A model generated the notes under the pieces. The model ran no database searches. It saw nothing but the letters and a program-made list of their open reading frames with translations, and was not told the origin of the DNA. A DNA stretch of 64,000 nt from Ophiura sarsii (lineage: Eukaryota; Echinodermata; Ophiuroidea; Amphilepidida; Ophiuridae), in contig CM069449.1 in NCBI GenBank assembly GCA_035610835.1, positions 60,970,292 to 61,034,291 of the forward strand. Reading direction: 5' to 3'. The position numbers and the translations under genes are program-made. Shown one piece after another: positions 49,142 to 60,695 of the stretch; position 1 is the first letter of the stretch, and the number at the start of each line of letters is the position of its first letter.

Positions 49142-50297
49142 GTAAGACTCGCACTTTTTGAAGTTTATTTCTTATAGATATGTTGCTTCTGAACCTTAGC
49201 ATACGTTGTGGAAATATCATTCTGAATCTACAGAGAACTTCAACGTTGATTAATGAATCTGAAAGAACATCAGACAAATTAGGGCGCTCTGAAACACCCA
49301 ATGACTGCGTTTGTCTATAATAAAATAAACAACAGCCATTATTAACCAGATGGCCTACATGTCCTAAGTGAACCCACCAAACAATGACACATTCATTCTT
49401 AACCCCCTGGGCACTACTTGTCTTTCATACAATAATTCCCATTGGTCAAATACATGATATAATCATTTTGATGACCAATTACAGTTTTGCTTATAAATAT
49501 TTTATGCTAATATTTGTGAAAATTGTAATTATTCTAACAATGTCTCTGATTGGCACAATATTTGACACATTCTAAATTTCAACCAATCGGCCGGTAGTTC
49601 TTAGGGGGTTAAAAACAAGTGAAACATATTCGACTTTGATGGATTGTAGCATGAAGGGTGGTGCAAGGAGTGACATAATCATCTCCAGTGAAGTCGTCTT
49701 TAATAAGTCACATGACGAATATTGAGTTCATTTGGGAAGGATGATTACTATATCTAAACTTGCTAATACTTAGCTTTAGCAATTGCAATGACATTGCGGA
49801 TAAACGAACACTTTTCATTACTTTCTTAGTGTAAAAACACTAACAGAAATAGCTTTATTTAGCTTACATGAAATGATAAAGTTCACAGTTTTTCCAAATA
49901 ATGACTAATATGACTGAATTTTCTAATTCAGTGAAATATAATGCGTCTCTTTGTTGCATTGAGGAAGTTTGATCTAAATGATATCGCATTTGAAATCGAA
50001 ATTAGGAAATCTTTTTTTACCCAGAAATCTAGGCAGGCTGGCAATGTTTATAGTGATTCAATCGTGATTTTCTTAAACATTTTAACGCTAATTTTGTGGA
50101 TAATATCGGACATTGAAACAAAAAACAAATTCCAATCTGATGGAAGACTGTTACGAATAATTAAACCATTAGTGAAGCTGTATGGTTGGGAAGTTATGAT
50201 GATGGAAAGTGTTTATGACCTGTTGCACTACTTGTGTATGTGGACATAGATATTAATTTAATGTGTATAATTTTCGGAATTTATCAACTCTTTTTAG
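49142..50297 (+). other. Intron 5 of the receptor gene
   Basis: GTAAGA donor and TTTTTAG acceptor bound a 1156-bp intron. A 102-codon frame at 49941-50249 has no recognised motif and is treated as chance. Confidence 0.7.
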
Positions 50298-50480
50298 ATC
50301 TCTAGTATAATGGGATTCAATTGGATGTTTGGCTACGTGGCAGGCACCGTGAATATCGATGCGTTGTGGTATGTGTTCGTCATCGTGAATTCTCTGCAAG
50401 GCGTTTTGATCTTCGTGTCGTTTGGATTTAATGATCGTGTCAGAGGGATGGTGAGGGCGGCTTGGCAACAACGAAAATAA
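50298..50480 (+). CDS. SRCR-SMB-7TM receptor, last coding exon: TM6-TM7 and tail
   Basis: After the acceptor ATTTTTAG-like CTTTTTAG (50297) the phase-0 frame reads ISSIMGFNWMFGYVAG (TM6), then LWYVFVIVNSLQGVLIFVSF (TM7) and a short basic tail ending WQQRK and TAA at 50478-50480. GFxWxFG and NSLQGxxIF are hallmark sequences of adhesion/class B receptors. With this exon the CDS totals 3729 bp, 1242 residues. The tail is only about 18 residues. A poly-A signal was not identified with confidence. Phase continuity with exon 5 (VCAK|ISS) gives a natural TM5-TM6 junction. Confidence 0.92.
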   Translation: MSSIMGFNWMFGYVAGTVNIDALWYVFVIVNSLQGVLIFVSFGFNDRVRGMVRAAWQQRK

Positions 50481-50931
50481 GGACACGTGACGGACACGTA
50501 TGACAGGTCACATGACATGTCCTTGACTACTGATTACTTAGATAGATGAAATGTTGAGAAGATTGGAGAACACCTAAACCTAAAACAAGCTGTACACTTT
50601 TTTTAGTATATAAGTAGACACATATGCATAATGTAACAAATGTTAACTATTCTAATGGTTTAGAAATCTCTCACTTTTATGTTCACAAACCAACAAATTG
50701 AACTTGTTTTTTGTAGCACACACACCACTATTTTGTTGATGGACTCAAACTAACTCTGCTCACAGGGATACAAAATCTGCCCTCATCAAAACAGTTCTTG
50801 AAGGGCCCTAGTGTATGGGGACCCCAGTGTATATACATTATTATTTTGTTCTTTTTAGTTTAATTTTCTTTTCTTCTTGGGGGTCACTGTACACGTACAC
50901 TGTCGCTTTTCAATAAAATCGATTCGCCATT

Positions 50932-51003
50932 TAACCCTAACCCTAACCCTAACCCTAACCCTAACCCTAACCCTAACCCTAACCCTAACCTTAACCCTAA
51001 CCC
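50932..51003 (-). repeat. Interstitial telomeric repeat (TTAGGG)n
   Basis: About 11 tandem CCCTAA units on the plus strand, with one CCTTAA variant, 450 bp downstream of the receptor stop codon. Frames LTLTLT and VRVRVR on either strand are artefacts. Confidence 0.97.
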
Positions 51004-51267
51004 TCTCAAGTGTTTGTCCTGGACAAAAGTCACATGAATCGGTAGGCACCCGAGTCCCCGCGTGCCCATCATTTAAATCCCATGATGCAATGACAGGCTG
51101 TGAATGACGTGAATGTTACCTCGACAAATTGTAGAGAAAAAGGTAGCTCGTTAGCATAATAACCTGTCGTGTTGGAACATGCGATTGGTGTAGTTGAGTA
51201 GCATTTGTACTCATCCATAGGGCATAATTCCCGCGTAGCAATTTTTACTATGCAAATTTAAAGGTCG

Positions 51268-51499
51268 AGGGCTCAGAAACACAAGGCCTTATCTCCACTT
51301 TGACCATTTTGAGAAAAAGACTATTGAAGGATTTTTAAACACTATGGGGAGATGGAGATGAGGCCTTGTGATACTGGCTATAACTTTGAAAGGAGTTATA
51401 AGGACGTGTATTACTGGAAAGAGAATTTCTTTCTAAAAATGTTGATACCTAAATCTCATTAAAAAAAAATGGAGATGAGGCCTTGTGTTTCTGAGCCCT
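51268..51499. mobile_element. 232-bp MITE with 30-bp TIRs
   Basis: AGGGCTCAGAAACACAAGGC at the left pairs with GCCTTGTGTTTCTGAGCCCT at the right. One mismatch occurs within the first 30 bp. A third half-copy (GGAGATGAGGCCTTGTG) lies at about 51355. No clear target duplication. Confidence 0.82.
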
Positions 51500-51698
51500 A
51501 GTGATAATACTAGAGCACCATCCGAGGTACATTTATTCAACTGATAGTGCGTTATGTCATTGTAAACGGGCTCTCATGTCAAAATGGACTTTTAAAAGTC
51601 CAATTCCCTTTAATACCCACAAATTAGGGTTTTAAATATAAAGTGTAAAATGTTTGAATAAGAGTTAGAAAGAAAAACAAAGAAATGAAATAGTAAGG

Positions 51699-51700
<2 letters not shown>

Positions 51701-51735
<35 letters not shown>
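51701..51735 (+). repeat. Poly-C tract
   Basis: About 35 consecutive C. Confidence 0.97.
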
Positions 51736-51737
<2 letters not shown>

Positions 51738-51739
51738 AC

Positions 51740-53915
51740 CGGTTAAATTTGTACAGTATAGATGGCGAATGGCGAAAGTTATAACCAGTAATAACAACAT
51801 TTGGCTAATAAAGTCCTAATTTGGAAGTCATAGGATTGAATTGAAATATCATAATTTTGAGCTGAAATGGTTTTCATTAAGGCCTGCTTCTGGATAAAAA
51901 GTGACCCAACTGCATGAATTATGATCAGAATTTCAACCCCTGAACTATGTTCAAATTGGCCAAATGTGGTATAATTGGATAGATAACGAATCGTGTTATG
52001 ATTGGCTCTGATTGGTTGAATACCAAAACAGACATATCTCAACTATACTTAGACCGAGAGACATGAAACTTGATAGGCATAGGCTACTTGTAAATACGCA
52101 TTGAACTATGTTAGAAACGGCCCAGACAAGTTGTTTTCTCATCAAAAAAGCACTTCCGATTTGGAAAAATGTACTTCCGGTTTGCACAAATGAGGACATG
52201 GCTACTAAAAATTATTGTAATACGTACATGTAGCAAAAACAGTTGTTAAAATCTTATTAATTATCACTAGTTGCACCACGGGCGAGATTCATAATACTAC
52301 CAGGTTAAGTTTTACAGTGCATGAATTAAATAAACAGCTACATGTTGTCCCATTGTAAAATTCACATCATGACAGTGACTGGTTGAGCGTTTGAACAATT
52401 AAGCAAAAAACATTAATCTGCTCGGGAAGGGGAAGGGGGGGGGGGGGGAGTATTAATGTGGGCGGGGTACAAGTTTTCATTGGTATCAGGTGGCTAATAA
52501 TAAAAGAAAGCCGTTTTTAACGCAATTTTTTTTTTTAAAGAAAAAAACACCCACAAATCAAAAACAAACTGTAGGCCATAATTACCTTGTGTTATGAAAT
52601 GGCTGAAATTAGACGACTTCACTATATCAAAGTACAGAGGCATTCTGTGTAAATCCTTCTTCGTTGAGAATAAACTCTTTTGATATTGACATGGTGATGT
52701 TAGTTTTACAGCCAGCCAAATTCTAAAATATCTGTGAAGGTCGCCTGCATTCTATGAAAATGGGGCTGTATTTTTTTTTTATGCAGGGGTTTCATTTGAG
52801 CCCAAATTACAATTTATCATCCGCACATGCCACGCTTATACTCGATTTTTTACTTCTTGAAAATGGGTTTACTCGAGCCACTCCTATAGCCAAGTAAACC
52901 CAAGTTGCATACCTTTGTAAGCTTGGTCTATTGAAATGTATACACAGAGGGAACAATTTGGGCCACTTTTCATGTACATTGATTAAGGCCGAAAAACATG
53001 TAATTCACTAAAAATTGTATATCTCAAGAACGGGTACACGTGAATTGAGCTACTTAGACCAATATCATATGGCAAAACTGAACACTATTTCAGATACTAT
53101 AGTAGTTAGTTTGTGCATTATTGTGGGAAAACCCTCAAAGCCAAACCTGAACATTTCTACAGCCAGAGGAATGGGAGAAATGTGTTCTCTTAATGTGCTT
53201 TTTGCGCTGAATGCTATCTATCGCTGTGCCAACAATTTTTCAATAATTCCACAATGCGGAATCCATTCCAGAGGCAAATTTGTCAATCATCTTTAGTATA
53301 AAAGCATAGGTGGATTTGAGTTTCAAAATCCTGTACTGTTGCTGACCGCTTCCAAAGGGATAATATATTTCAAACTGTTGGATTAAGTATTTGGTTGTCG
53401 TGATTGTAAAGCTCCATGATCAGCCCTATTCATAAAGACACACTATCATGAATAGCATTAGATTATGGAGCGCAACTAATGACATCTATACAAGTACCGC
53501 TGTTTCATCATTGGTCAAAATGGGTTCCTCTAACGCCAAATGGACGAGGTCCAAATGCGAAACCGATACGCCAGAGTTTATGAATATACTATAGCACAAA
53601 ATCCTTTATTGACGGATCAAAGGATGATACAGCTTTATTCTGTAATGGGTCTTGATATCTTAGACTAACTTATGAGGTCGTGTGCCTTGAGTTGGGACCC
53701 CTTTGTGTGACATTTATGCCAAAAATGGAAAAACCACATATCAACCAGAGCTGATCAAGCAAGACATGAAAATTACGTTTAAGGCATCAATCAAAAACAG
53801 GGAAAATGGAAAACGAGCATTAAAACTATACATAGGAGTATAAGGAAAGTACACATTTCCTGAAAGCATACAAATTTCCAAATCTCACAATGACAATATC
53901 AAGGTCATTATACAG
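51740..53915. other. Non-coding stretch
   Basis: No exon, RNA gene or element recognised. A poly-G run lies at 52436-52449. The 93-codon frame at 53015 has no motif and no splice support. Confidence 0.45.
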
Positions 53916-53919
53916 GGTG

Positions 53920-55150
53920 GGTAGATAATATATAGGGTGCAAACATCAAGAAATGCACTAAAAATACAAAAATGTCACTGGTCATTTACATACCTTGAAG
54001 ATAAAATTATAATTTATTAAGCTGCATAATTCAAACGTATACACTAGTATTACAAAGAAAAATGTTGCCACCTTTGTCTTTAGTTATAAAGGATACCTTA
54101 TACAGGGTGGTCAAAATTTGTAACAATATACGAGGGGCATTCAATACATACCTGCAACCATTAAAAATCTCTGAACCGTGACACGTGTCAGTAAAATAAA
54201 CTTATGATACTTAAACTATAAGTCTTACTCTTTTCTCACAGAAAATCTCGAACACGTAGGTCATTTATATCATTACATTTCAGCACTGTGAATACCGTGA
54301 TCTCAGGGAACTGGTAGGGAATTAAATATTACAATGGCGGGAAATTTGAAAGACAAGTTTATGGCATGCATTAAGTGCAACATTGGAAACTGCATCATTT
54401 GATATTCAAATGGTCACCGCTTCATCAATATTGGTACTATTGTGACAAATGAGTGACAAATGTGTCAAAATGTGCAGGAACAAATTCCGTTTTTTCCCCA
54501 AATTTATCAAGGGTCTTAGGAATTAAACACAGGGTGTATCGAAAAAGTGGTTACTATATGTTTGTGCAACGTTTATATGCGTTAACAGTGTTAATTGGCG
54601 CTTGATTTATAATGCTGATTCTTGTCAATTTTCAGTGCTCAGAGACCATGATGTTTATAGTACTGAAATTACATGATAAAAATGACCCATATGTTTGAAT
54701 TTTTCCGTGAGAAAGGGGTAAGGCTTACAGTTTAAGTATCATAAGTTTATTTTATTGACACATGTCACGGTTCAGAGATTTTCAATGGTTGCAGGTATTT
54801 ATTGAATGCCCCTCGTATAGTATGTGAACACGTATTTCTGAAATAAAGTTAACCGTTATCATAATCTAGTGTCATAATACATTTTAAATTGACGTGTTGT
54901 AATAATATTGCACCAAACACAAACATATGACCAATAATTACCATATTATACAGGGGGTAACAAGCGAAATGCACATGTATGATTGAATCCACCCGTTTCT
55001 TCACTTTTTGATTTTATTTTGATAAAAAGAAATGATAATGAAATGAAATAAAACACACATGAAATGATCATGTTACAATTAGAAATGTTGCCTGGATATA
55101 CATACTTAATTTAATATGGCCAATAACATCATATACAGGGTGTTAAAAAT
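53920..55150 (+). repeat. Diverged tandem repeats marked by TATACAGGGTG
   Basis: TATACAGGG(T/G)G occurs in the same orientation at about 53922, 54090, 54945 and 55133. Subtracting the 687-bp insertion at 54131-54817 gives spacings of 168, 168 and 188 bp. AATGTTGCC-type words recur at matching positions (54063, 55084). The units are weakly conserved. Confidence 0.6.
54131..54815. mobile_element. Mariner-like non-autonomous element, ~100-bp TIRs, TA target
   Basis: Left CGAGGGGCATTCAATACATA is matched by the right end ATTGAATGCCCCTCG, with arms aligning for about 100 bp (CTCTGAACCGTGACA against TGTCACGGTTCAGAG). TA flanks at 54129-54130 and 54816-54817. The interior has no transposase frame. 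Inserted in a tandem unit. Confidence 0.88.
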
Positions 55151-55159
55151 TAAAGCACA

Positions 55160-55740
55160 TGCGATCTAACGGAGCGCTTATTTTTGAAAACAATCTATTT
55201 TCTACAGTTTACTGCCATAAAAATGTTTGAGCATGGGTAAAATCAATAAGTATTCTATAATTGTGCAAGATGCAATGTAAGTACTTTTGTCCGACAATGA
55301 TCAACAGACTATTAACAATGACACCGATAGACTCAAGCCCCCACCCCTTCCCATATCTCGCTACGCGCCGTAAATTTGTCAAAATTGATAAAGATGTCAC
55401 AAATTCTGGACAAATTTCAAGATTGCGCGCATGCAATATGCACACCGTATAGTATCGATTGGGACGTTAAAGCACGAGATGTACACGCGGGCTTTTTGAA
55501 CTCAGTCGGCATGCATGCGTGCATACCTTGTAATTTGTAAGCTGTCATTTGTCTGGTTATAGCAAAGTAAACATACCACACGTACAAAGTGTAAACGGGA
55601 CTTGTTGGGCTGTTATCGCAATATTTTTACTGTTTCACTCCATGAAATGGTTTATTTATTTTAAGATATTATGCACTAGTGTATGAATTGTTATCAGTAT
55701 AAATATAAATCAATCGGTATACTACTAATCGGTACACAAC
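55160..55740. other. Non-coding stretch
   Basis: Overlapping short frames on opposite strands near 55209-55452 are chance. Nothing else is recognised. Confidence 0.45.
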
Positions 55741-56012
55741 ATCAAATCTCCCTGACATTCTATCTAGCATGTATCGTCAATGAGTTATGTGAATGAAGTA
55801 TTTCATTGCGTGTCTGTGAGATTAGCTTCTCATCTTCTGCGATTCCTCATCCTCCTCCCCAACACTACTGTTTACTCATCACAGCCCGATCTCTCTGACA
55901 TTCCACCTAGCATGTATATTGATAATCAATAAGTGAAGTGAATGAAGTTTTTCATAGCTTGTCTAGAGATTGGCGCCTCCTCCTCCGGTTCCTCATCCTC
56001 CTCCCCAAGCAC
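55741..56012. repeat. Two tandem ~138-bp units
   Basis: TCTCCCTGACATTCTATCTA (55747) and TCTCTCTGACATTCCACCTA (about 55890) start units that both end in TTCCTCATCCTCCTCCCCAA (about 55843 and 55991). Confidence 0.85.
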
Positions 56013-56407
56013 CCGTTGATCAATTATTTGCTCCCAATTTAAACTGAAATAATTAAGACATTATTTTGTGGATGGTATGAAAAGAATATTTATTGTGTTT
56101 GTAATGACACCAAATTGGTTATTTTATGACCAGAAATATAGAAACGGTGATATCATAAACATCATTAACAGTGTAAAAATGTTACACCTCCTCAAAATAC
56201 GGGGTTCCAATTTGTGGCACAGGACCATGAATGTCTTACACCAAGGATATACTAATACCAAAAACAACAACAAAGAAACCGCATTTCGCATAGCATTATT
56301 TACTTTAAAAAAATATAATAAAACAATTTGCATTTCGCATAGTCTTTTTATAGGTTTCTTCTGAGACAAACCTCTTTTTTGCCTAACTGTAAAGGTATTA
56401 CTCCTAC

Positions 56408-56734
56408 TTGAAAACATTAAATGATACAGTTGTTACCAAACGTAAGATAAAGTACGGTTTCTATTTTCGCATTTTTCCAAATAGTGGCAAAGTATTGATT
56501 AATGGTAGTGCTAATTCACCGGTTGATAATGCGATGTGGATAGTTGGCCGCATTGTTCCGATGGATATTAAATACGGCACACACACGCGTTACCTGTTAT
56601 ACTCTCGAAAAGATAAATGTGAAAATGAAAAGCGTACTTTACCTTACATTTGGGATTTTAACTTACACAATAATCTAACATTTTTACGTGCAATATCTCC
56701 TTTAAAGAAGAGAAGTTCCTCATCAACTTTATAA
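56408..56734 (+). other. Unrecognised 108-codon open frame
   Basis: The frame reads with protein-like composition (for example GRIVPMDIKYGTHTRYLL, LPYIWDFNLHNN) and a Lys/Ser-rich end, but I recognise no family. No splice site supports it as an exon. Frames at 56068-56364 and 57844-58065 are also AT-rich and unassigned. A mariner-like terminus, CTGGGTGCCCCAAAAGTTTC, lies just downstream at 56760 without a visible partner. It may be debris of a mobile element. Confidence 0.25.
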
Positions 56735-57379
56735 TTCAATATGTTTGTGAGGAGATGTACTGGGTGCCCCAAAAGTTTCGCCTTTTTAAAACTTGATATT
56801 CACGATTACATAATTTGCAGTCTAAAAAATTAATAAAAACACATTTGGGATAGAGAAGACTTGTAGAATTATTTTGGTTTTAAAGATTAAAGTTTCATAT
56901 TTAAAGCGTATAGTTTAATGAGCGGCGTAATAAAGTCAAGGAAATCATAGCAATAGCAAAACAGCCACGGTGGGGCACCATTTCAGTAAAGAACAAGACT
57001 TGATAATAATCTAGTTAATGTGCTCTATTTCGTTTGATTCATCTGTGACAATACCAGTTAATCATGTTAATGGGGACAATAAATTAAAAGAATTATTTTA
57101 ATGCAATTTTTGGCACATAAATATACGTTTTTGTTGCAATTTTCCCTCTTGTGATCTGAGACTAATATACCTTAGTATAACAGGTGTGATCATTGGCCAT
57201 TTAAAATATTGATTGTATTTAGTCATTGTCTTTGGTACAGTTTGTTTATGGCTTTTTAATGCGTTTTTACTTAATTTATTTCATGGTGTTTGTTTAAAAA
57301 ATTTGCTTTTTATTATTCAAGTATATTTTGCAGATTTAAGTTGTATTTTGATGTGGTACTTTTACTCTTTTAACATTTG

Positions 57380-57465
57380 TAAAGCGCTTTGGGTTTCTTT
57401 CACTAAAGTAAGGCGCTCTATAAGTTTGTGTTATTATTATTATTATTATTTATTATTATTATGTC
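57380..57465 (+). mobile_element. LINE 3' terminus with (ATT)n tail
   Basis: TAAAGCGCTTTGGG...AAGGCGCTCTATAAGT followed by (TTATTA)n resembles the conserved 3' end of L2/CR1-type LINEs and of SINEs that use them (GCGCTTTGGG / GGCGCTATATAA, from memory). Upstream U-rich sequence from about 57210 is probably its 3' UTR. No coding part remains. Confidence 0.6.
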
Positions 57466-57842
57466 AACTTCTTCTTACCGTTAAAATTGACATTTTAGTG
57501 TAACATTTATTTCAGAACGCTGTAAAACATGACAACATACCAATTACCATGTGCGTCACAAAAGGTAGCCTTGAATGTCACGGTTCAATTAGAATGGGAG
57601 TTGCAAATAGTTTTCCCTAAATTATGAGCAAACTACTTTTTTGTTGTTGTAACGCTTAAATAAACACTTAAATCTTTTGAATTGAAATTTCGTAATGGAG
57701 CGTTTACTTACAGCATGTCCCAGAACACATGTTACTTATTTTGACAGAACTTTAGTTTGATTTTTACACCATAGATGTATCATGATTATACATTCTTAAA
57801 ACCTTAAGATATCCACATTTAATGGTGAAATGATAAATAAGA

Positions 57843-57860
57843 TTTGTGTGTGTGTGTGTG
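57843..57860 (+). repeat. Short (GT)n microsatellite
   Basis: About eight GT units. The flanking 57470-58840 has no recognised gene. Confidence 0.9.
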
Positions 57861-58849
57861 TCAAAAAGTAATCAACGTTGTTAAATTGATTTCGCAATTA
57901 CGTGTGATCAAAGTTAGTCTAACTAGATCAACCGATTTGACAAAAATGCTGGCTCGAATCGTAACATATTGTGTAAAACATTATAACAATCCATTTAGTG
58001 ATGAAGAACTAGTTCTCTCGGTGTTAGAAATCATTAGACTTGTGCATTATTATCTTATATTTTGAAGAAAATGAAATACCTAATAAATATTAATATAAAC
58101 ATTAAAATATTAACTGCATATTTAATGTTCAATATTACACAGTATATTATTATTTTGAGTGGTAAACACCGTCGATTTCGGTCAAATCGGATGAATTGCT
58201 TTATTGACAAAAAACCTCTTGTTGACCATGAGTAATTGAATACAAAGAAGAAGGTGTCCAGAATGGGCATATATGAGAACAGGAGTAGATAGAAGAGAAA
58301 AAAAGAATGGGCATACATGGTTACATTACTACTTGGCGTAAAAGTAGGGTTTCCTAGGACACACTATAGTGAACTCCGTAGTTGTGAACTTGCTATGACA
58401 ACTACATGTATGTAACACGTGCTAAACTTATTTCAATCACTGCCATAGACGTCCTTACAGTTAAATGTTACACTTTATAGTTAGCACATTAGTAAACAAA
58501 ATATCAGCTAACAATTTGCTCTCATCAAACTGGAGTTGGATATGTTTATATGAAAAATGTGTTCGGTACTGGAAGCCTGAATCTGAGATTGGGGTATTCC
58601 ATTGGAAGCCCATGCACCCTGTGGAAGCCATGACCTTATTCTTCCACACATGGTTTATATAAAAAGGAGGTTACATGCATGCATGACTCCTTTTGAAAGC
58701 TTCATACTGCATGCTATGGCCATCTCTGCACAAATGGTTCCTTCTAAAGGTATTCCAATAAACTGCGCATGCTAATTATCTTTTATAACATTCTGCACAT
58801 GGAGTTTTTCATCACCTGTTGATCTCAGTCGAAAATACCCATAGCGTTA

Positions 58850-59100
58850 CACTGCCGATAATGAGCTAATTGATATTCATGAGGTGATTTACTACAGCGA
58901 TGTTACATTGGAATTTTGACCTGCTCGATAAAATCATGACTTGTAATGATTTTAAATCATAAATCTGAATAGGAAACATGAATTTATTGGTATTAATTGT
59001 CCAATGAAATGGTAATTGGATCTGATGGTTTAATACTGTGTTGACAACACAGTGATAACTTGCAAGCTTCCAGGGGGAGAAATACTTTTGCGCGGCAGTG
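58850..59100. mobile_element. 251-bp Tc1/mariner-like MITE
   Basis: Left end CACTGCCG and right end CGGCAGTG, with TA on each side (58848-58849, 59101-59102). The right terminus (AATACTTTTGCGCGGCAGTG) is like Tc1-family ends. TIRs are short. Confidence 0.6.
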
Positions 59101-59110
59101 TATAAAAAGG
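59101..59110 (+). promoter_or_regulatory. Possible TATA box
   Basis: TATAAAAAGG lies 283 bp before the candidate start at 59384, immediately at the edge of the 58850-59100 MITE. The distance would imply a leader of about 250 bases. Weak evidence only. Confidence 0.3.
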
Positions 59111-59383
59111 GATATCCGTGTGATCTATCACCCCAATGCCCATTTTAGGACATAGAGCCTCAGTGCACATTACTTGTTCTTGTTAAGCCCCAGGGCACAT
59201 ACATGTACATTGTTCCTGTTCAATCTCTGCGTCATAGTCATTTCGGTTATAGAACTGAGTTTGTAGTTGGGAAAGTCAGTTGATTGTGGCGTTGCATGAG
59301 GGAGAAGAACTGGAATAGCTGCTGTTTTAGGATTGACGTACTCATTTATATTTCGAATTTAAACGGCAGTTTATTAATTTCCA

Positions 59384-59450
59384 ATGGGTGGATGCGAGAA
59401 GCGACATTTGATATGCTACCTTCTTATAGCTGTCATCGATTCACTTTGTG
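59384..59450 (+). CDS. Candidate signal-peptide first exon of another secreted or membrane gene
   Basis: The ATG at 59384 opens 22 codons (MGGCEKRHLICYLLIAVIDS, LC) plus one base, ending at the consensus donor G|GTAAGAAG (59451). The charged start, hydrophobic core LICYLLIAVI and short length are those of a secretory signal peptide exon. The phase-1 end matches exon 1 of the upstream receptor and fits a 1-1 extracellular module next. No following exon is recognised to the window's end, but intron 1 of the upstream gene is 6.7 kb, so it could lie outside. A tandem paralogue of the receptor is possible but unproven. Confidence 0.45.
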
Positions 59451-60690
59451 GTAAGAAGTATTTCATTCAGAATCATGATTAGTGTGTGATTACGTGAAAA
59501 TATGTGTAGGCGCTAGGCCTATAGACTTCTTTTCGATACCTGTTACCGTTCATTCAGATACCTGACTGGTTCAGATAGCACACAGTGGACAAACCCGGAA
59601 ACCAATTCTAGTTCAACTTTTTTGTCGTTAGTCGTGGTCATTGAAACAATCATAACTTCATAACTAACCACTCGATTTTTATGAATGAAGTTTCAAACCT
59701 CGGAGAAGAAATGTTCTCATTAAATGTATATCTCAGTTTTTTTGGTACCGTTTATTGATTTTTAATTAGCTAACATCAAAGCACCTGGTCAGGGACTTTG
59801 TGTGTAATGTGTATAAATTTGGGATTAGTTTCACTTGAGGGAATCCACTGACAAACAAAGTGGTCCACCTGAAAAAAAAACTCATTAAAAATGGTGAAAT
59901 CAATATTACTTTCTTTCTTTACTTATTTTATGATCTATTTTAGTTTCATAATATAATACTGTACATGTACATAGGTACATGGATAGTATAATACGTCTAC
60001 TTACATCAATACATGATCATACATCATAACCAGACCTATTCAAATATACATTTCGGTCACAAAATGACAAAGCGCGTGTATTACGGTAGGACACAATTAG
60101 AGCTTCCACAGGGCATGAAGCTTCATGCACAGGGTGAGCCATTATTGAAAACATGTGTAAATGAGATCAGTGGCATTTAAATTACGGGTCGGCTAAGCCG
60201 TTATTTTCTGTTGAAGCTGTGTGTCTCGGATTAATATCGATCATAAAATGCTATCTAGCAGCTAGCGCTGTCATTTAATAAAAAACTCAACAATAATAAA
60301 TAATCCGACACTCTCATTCCCAGAAACTATTATCGATCTAAAAAGTTACATTCACTGTCACGAGTGATCGTGGGTTCGAGTTTAGGTTTTTTAATAACAA
60401 TTGTTCAAACAATTGTAAACAATACTTTTTAAATATTTTTACGTAAATCGCGTCATGCAGTAATTGTAGTTGTTCAAACTGTTTGACATTAATTTAAATT
60501 TCCACCGCCGTGTTTTCTAAAGATGTTTGTTATCATCTTAATAGTGGAATAAGGTGAATTTCTTTGGAAAAGAAATTCGCCTTAACGTCATTTTAAACAA
60601 TATATTTCGCCCTAACGAACAAAAGACGGAATAAAACGCATAATTCTCTGTCGCCTTAATGACGGTTTTAATCGTATTTAATATATCATA
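59451..60690. other. Stretch without recognised exon
   Basis: Would be intron if the 59384 exon is real. Contains the self-complementary GCATGAAGCTTCATGC at 60115-60130. No coding frame of note. Confidence 0.45.
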
Positions 60691-60695
60691 ACATA

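Noticed and set aside
49941..50249. 102-codon frame in intron 5
   Set aside because: No motif; would break the phase-0 TM5 to TM6 splice, which is strongly supported.
50855..51107. Frames of LTLTLT, VRVRVR and GLGLGL
   Set aside because: Translations of the telomeric hexamer repeat.
56760..56785. Intact mariner element starting CTGGGTGCCCCAAAAGTTTC
   Set aside because: No complementary second terminus found in the window.
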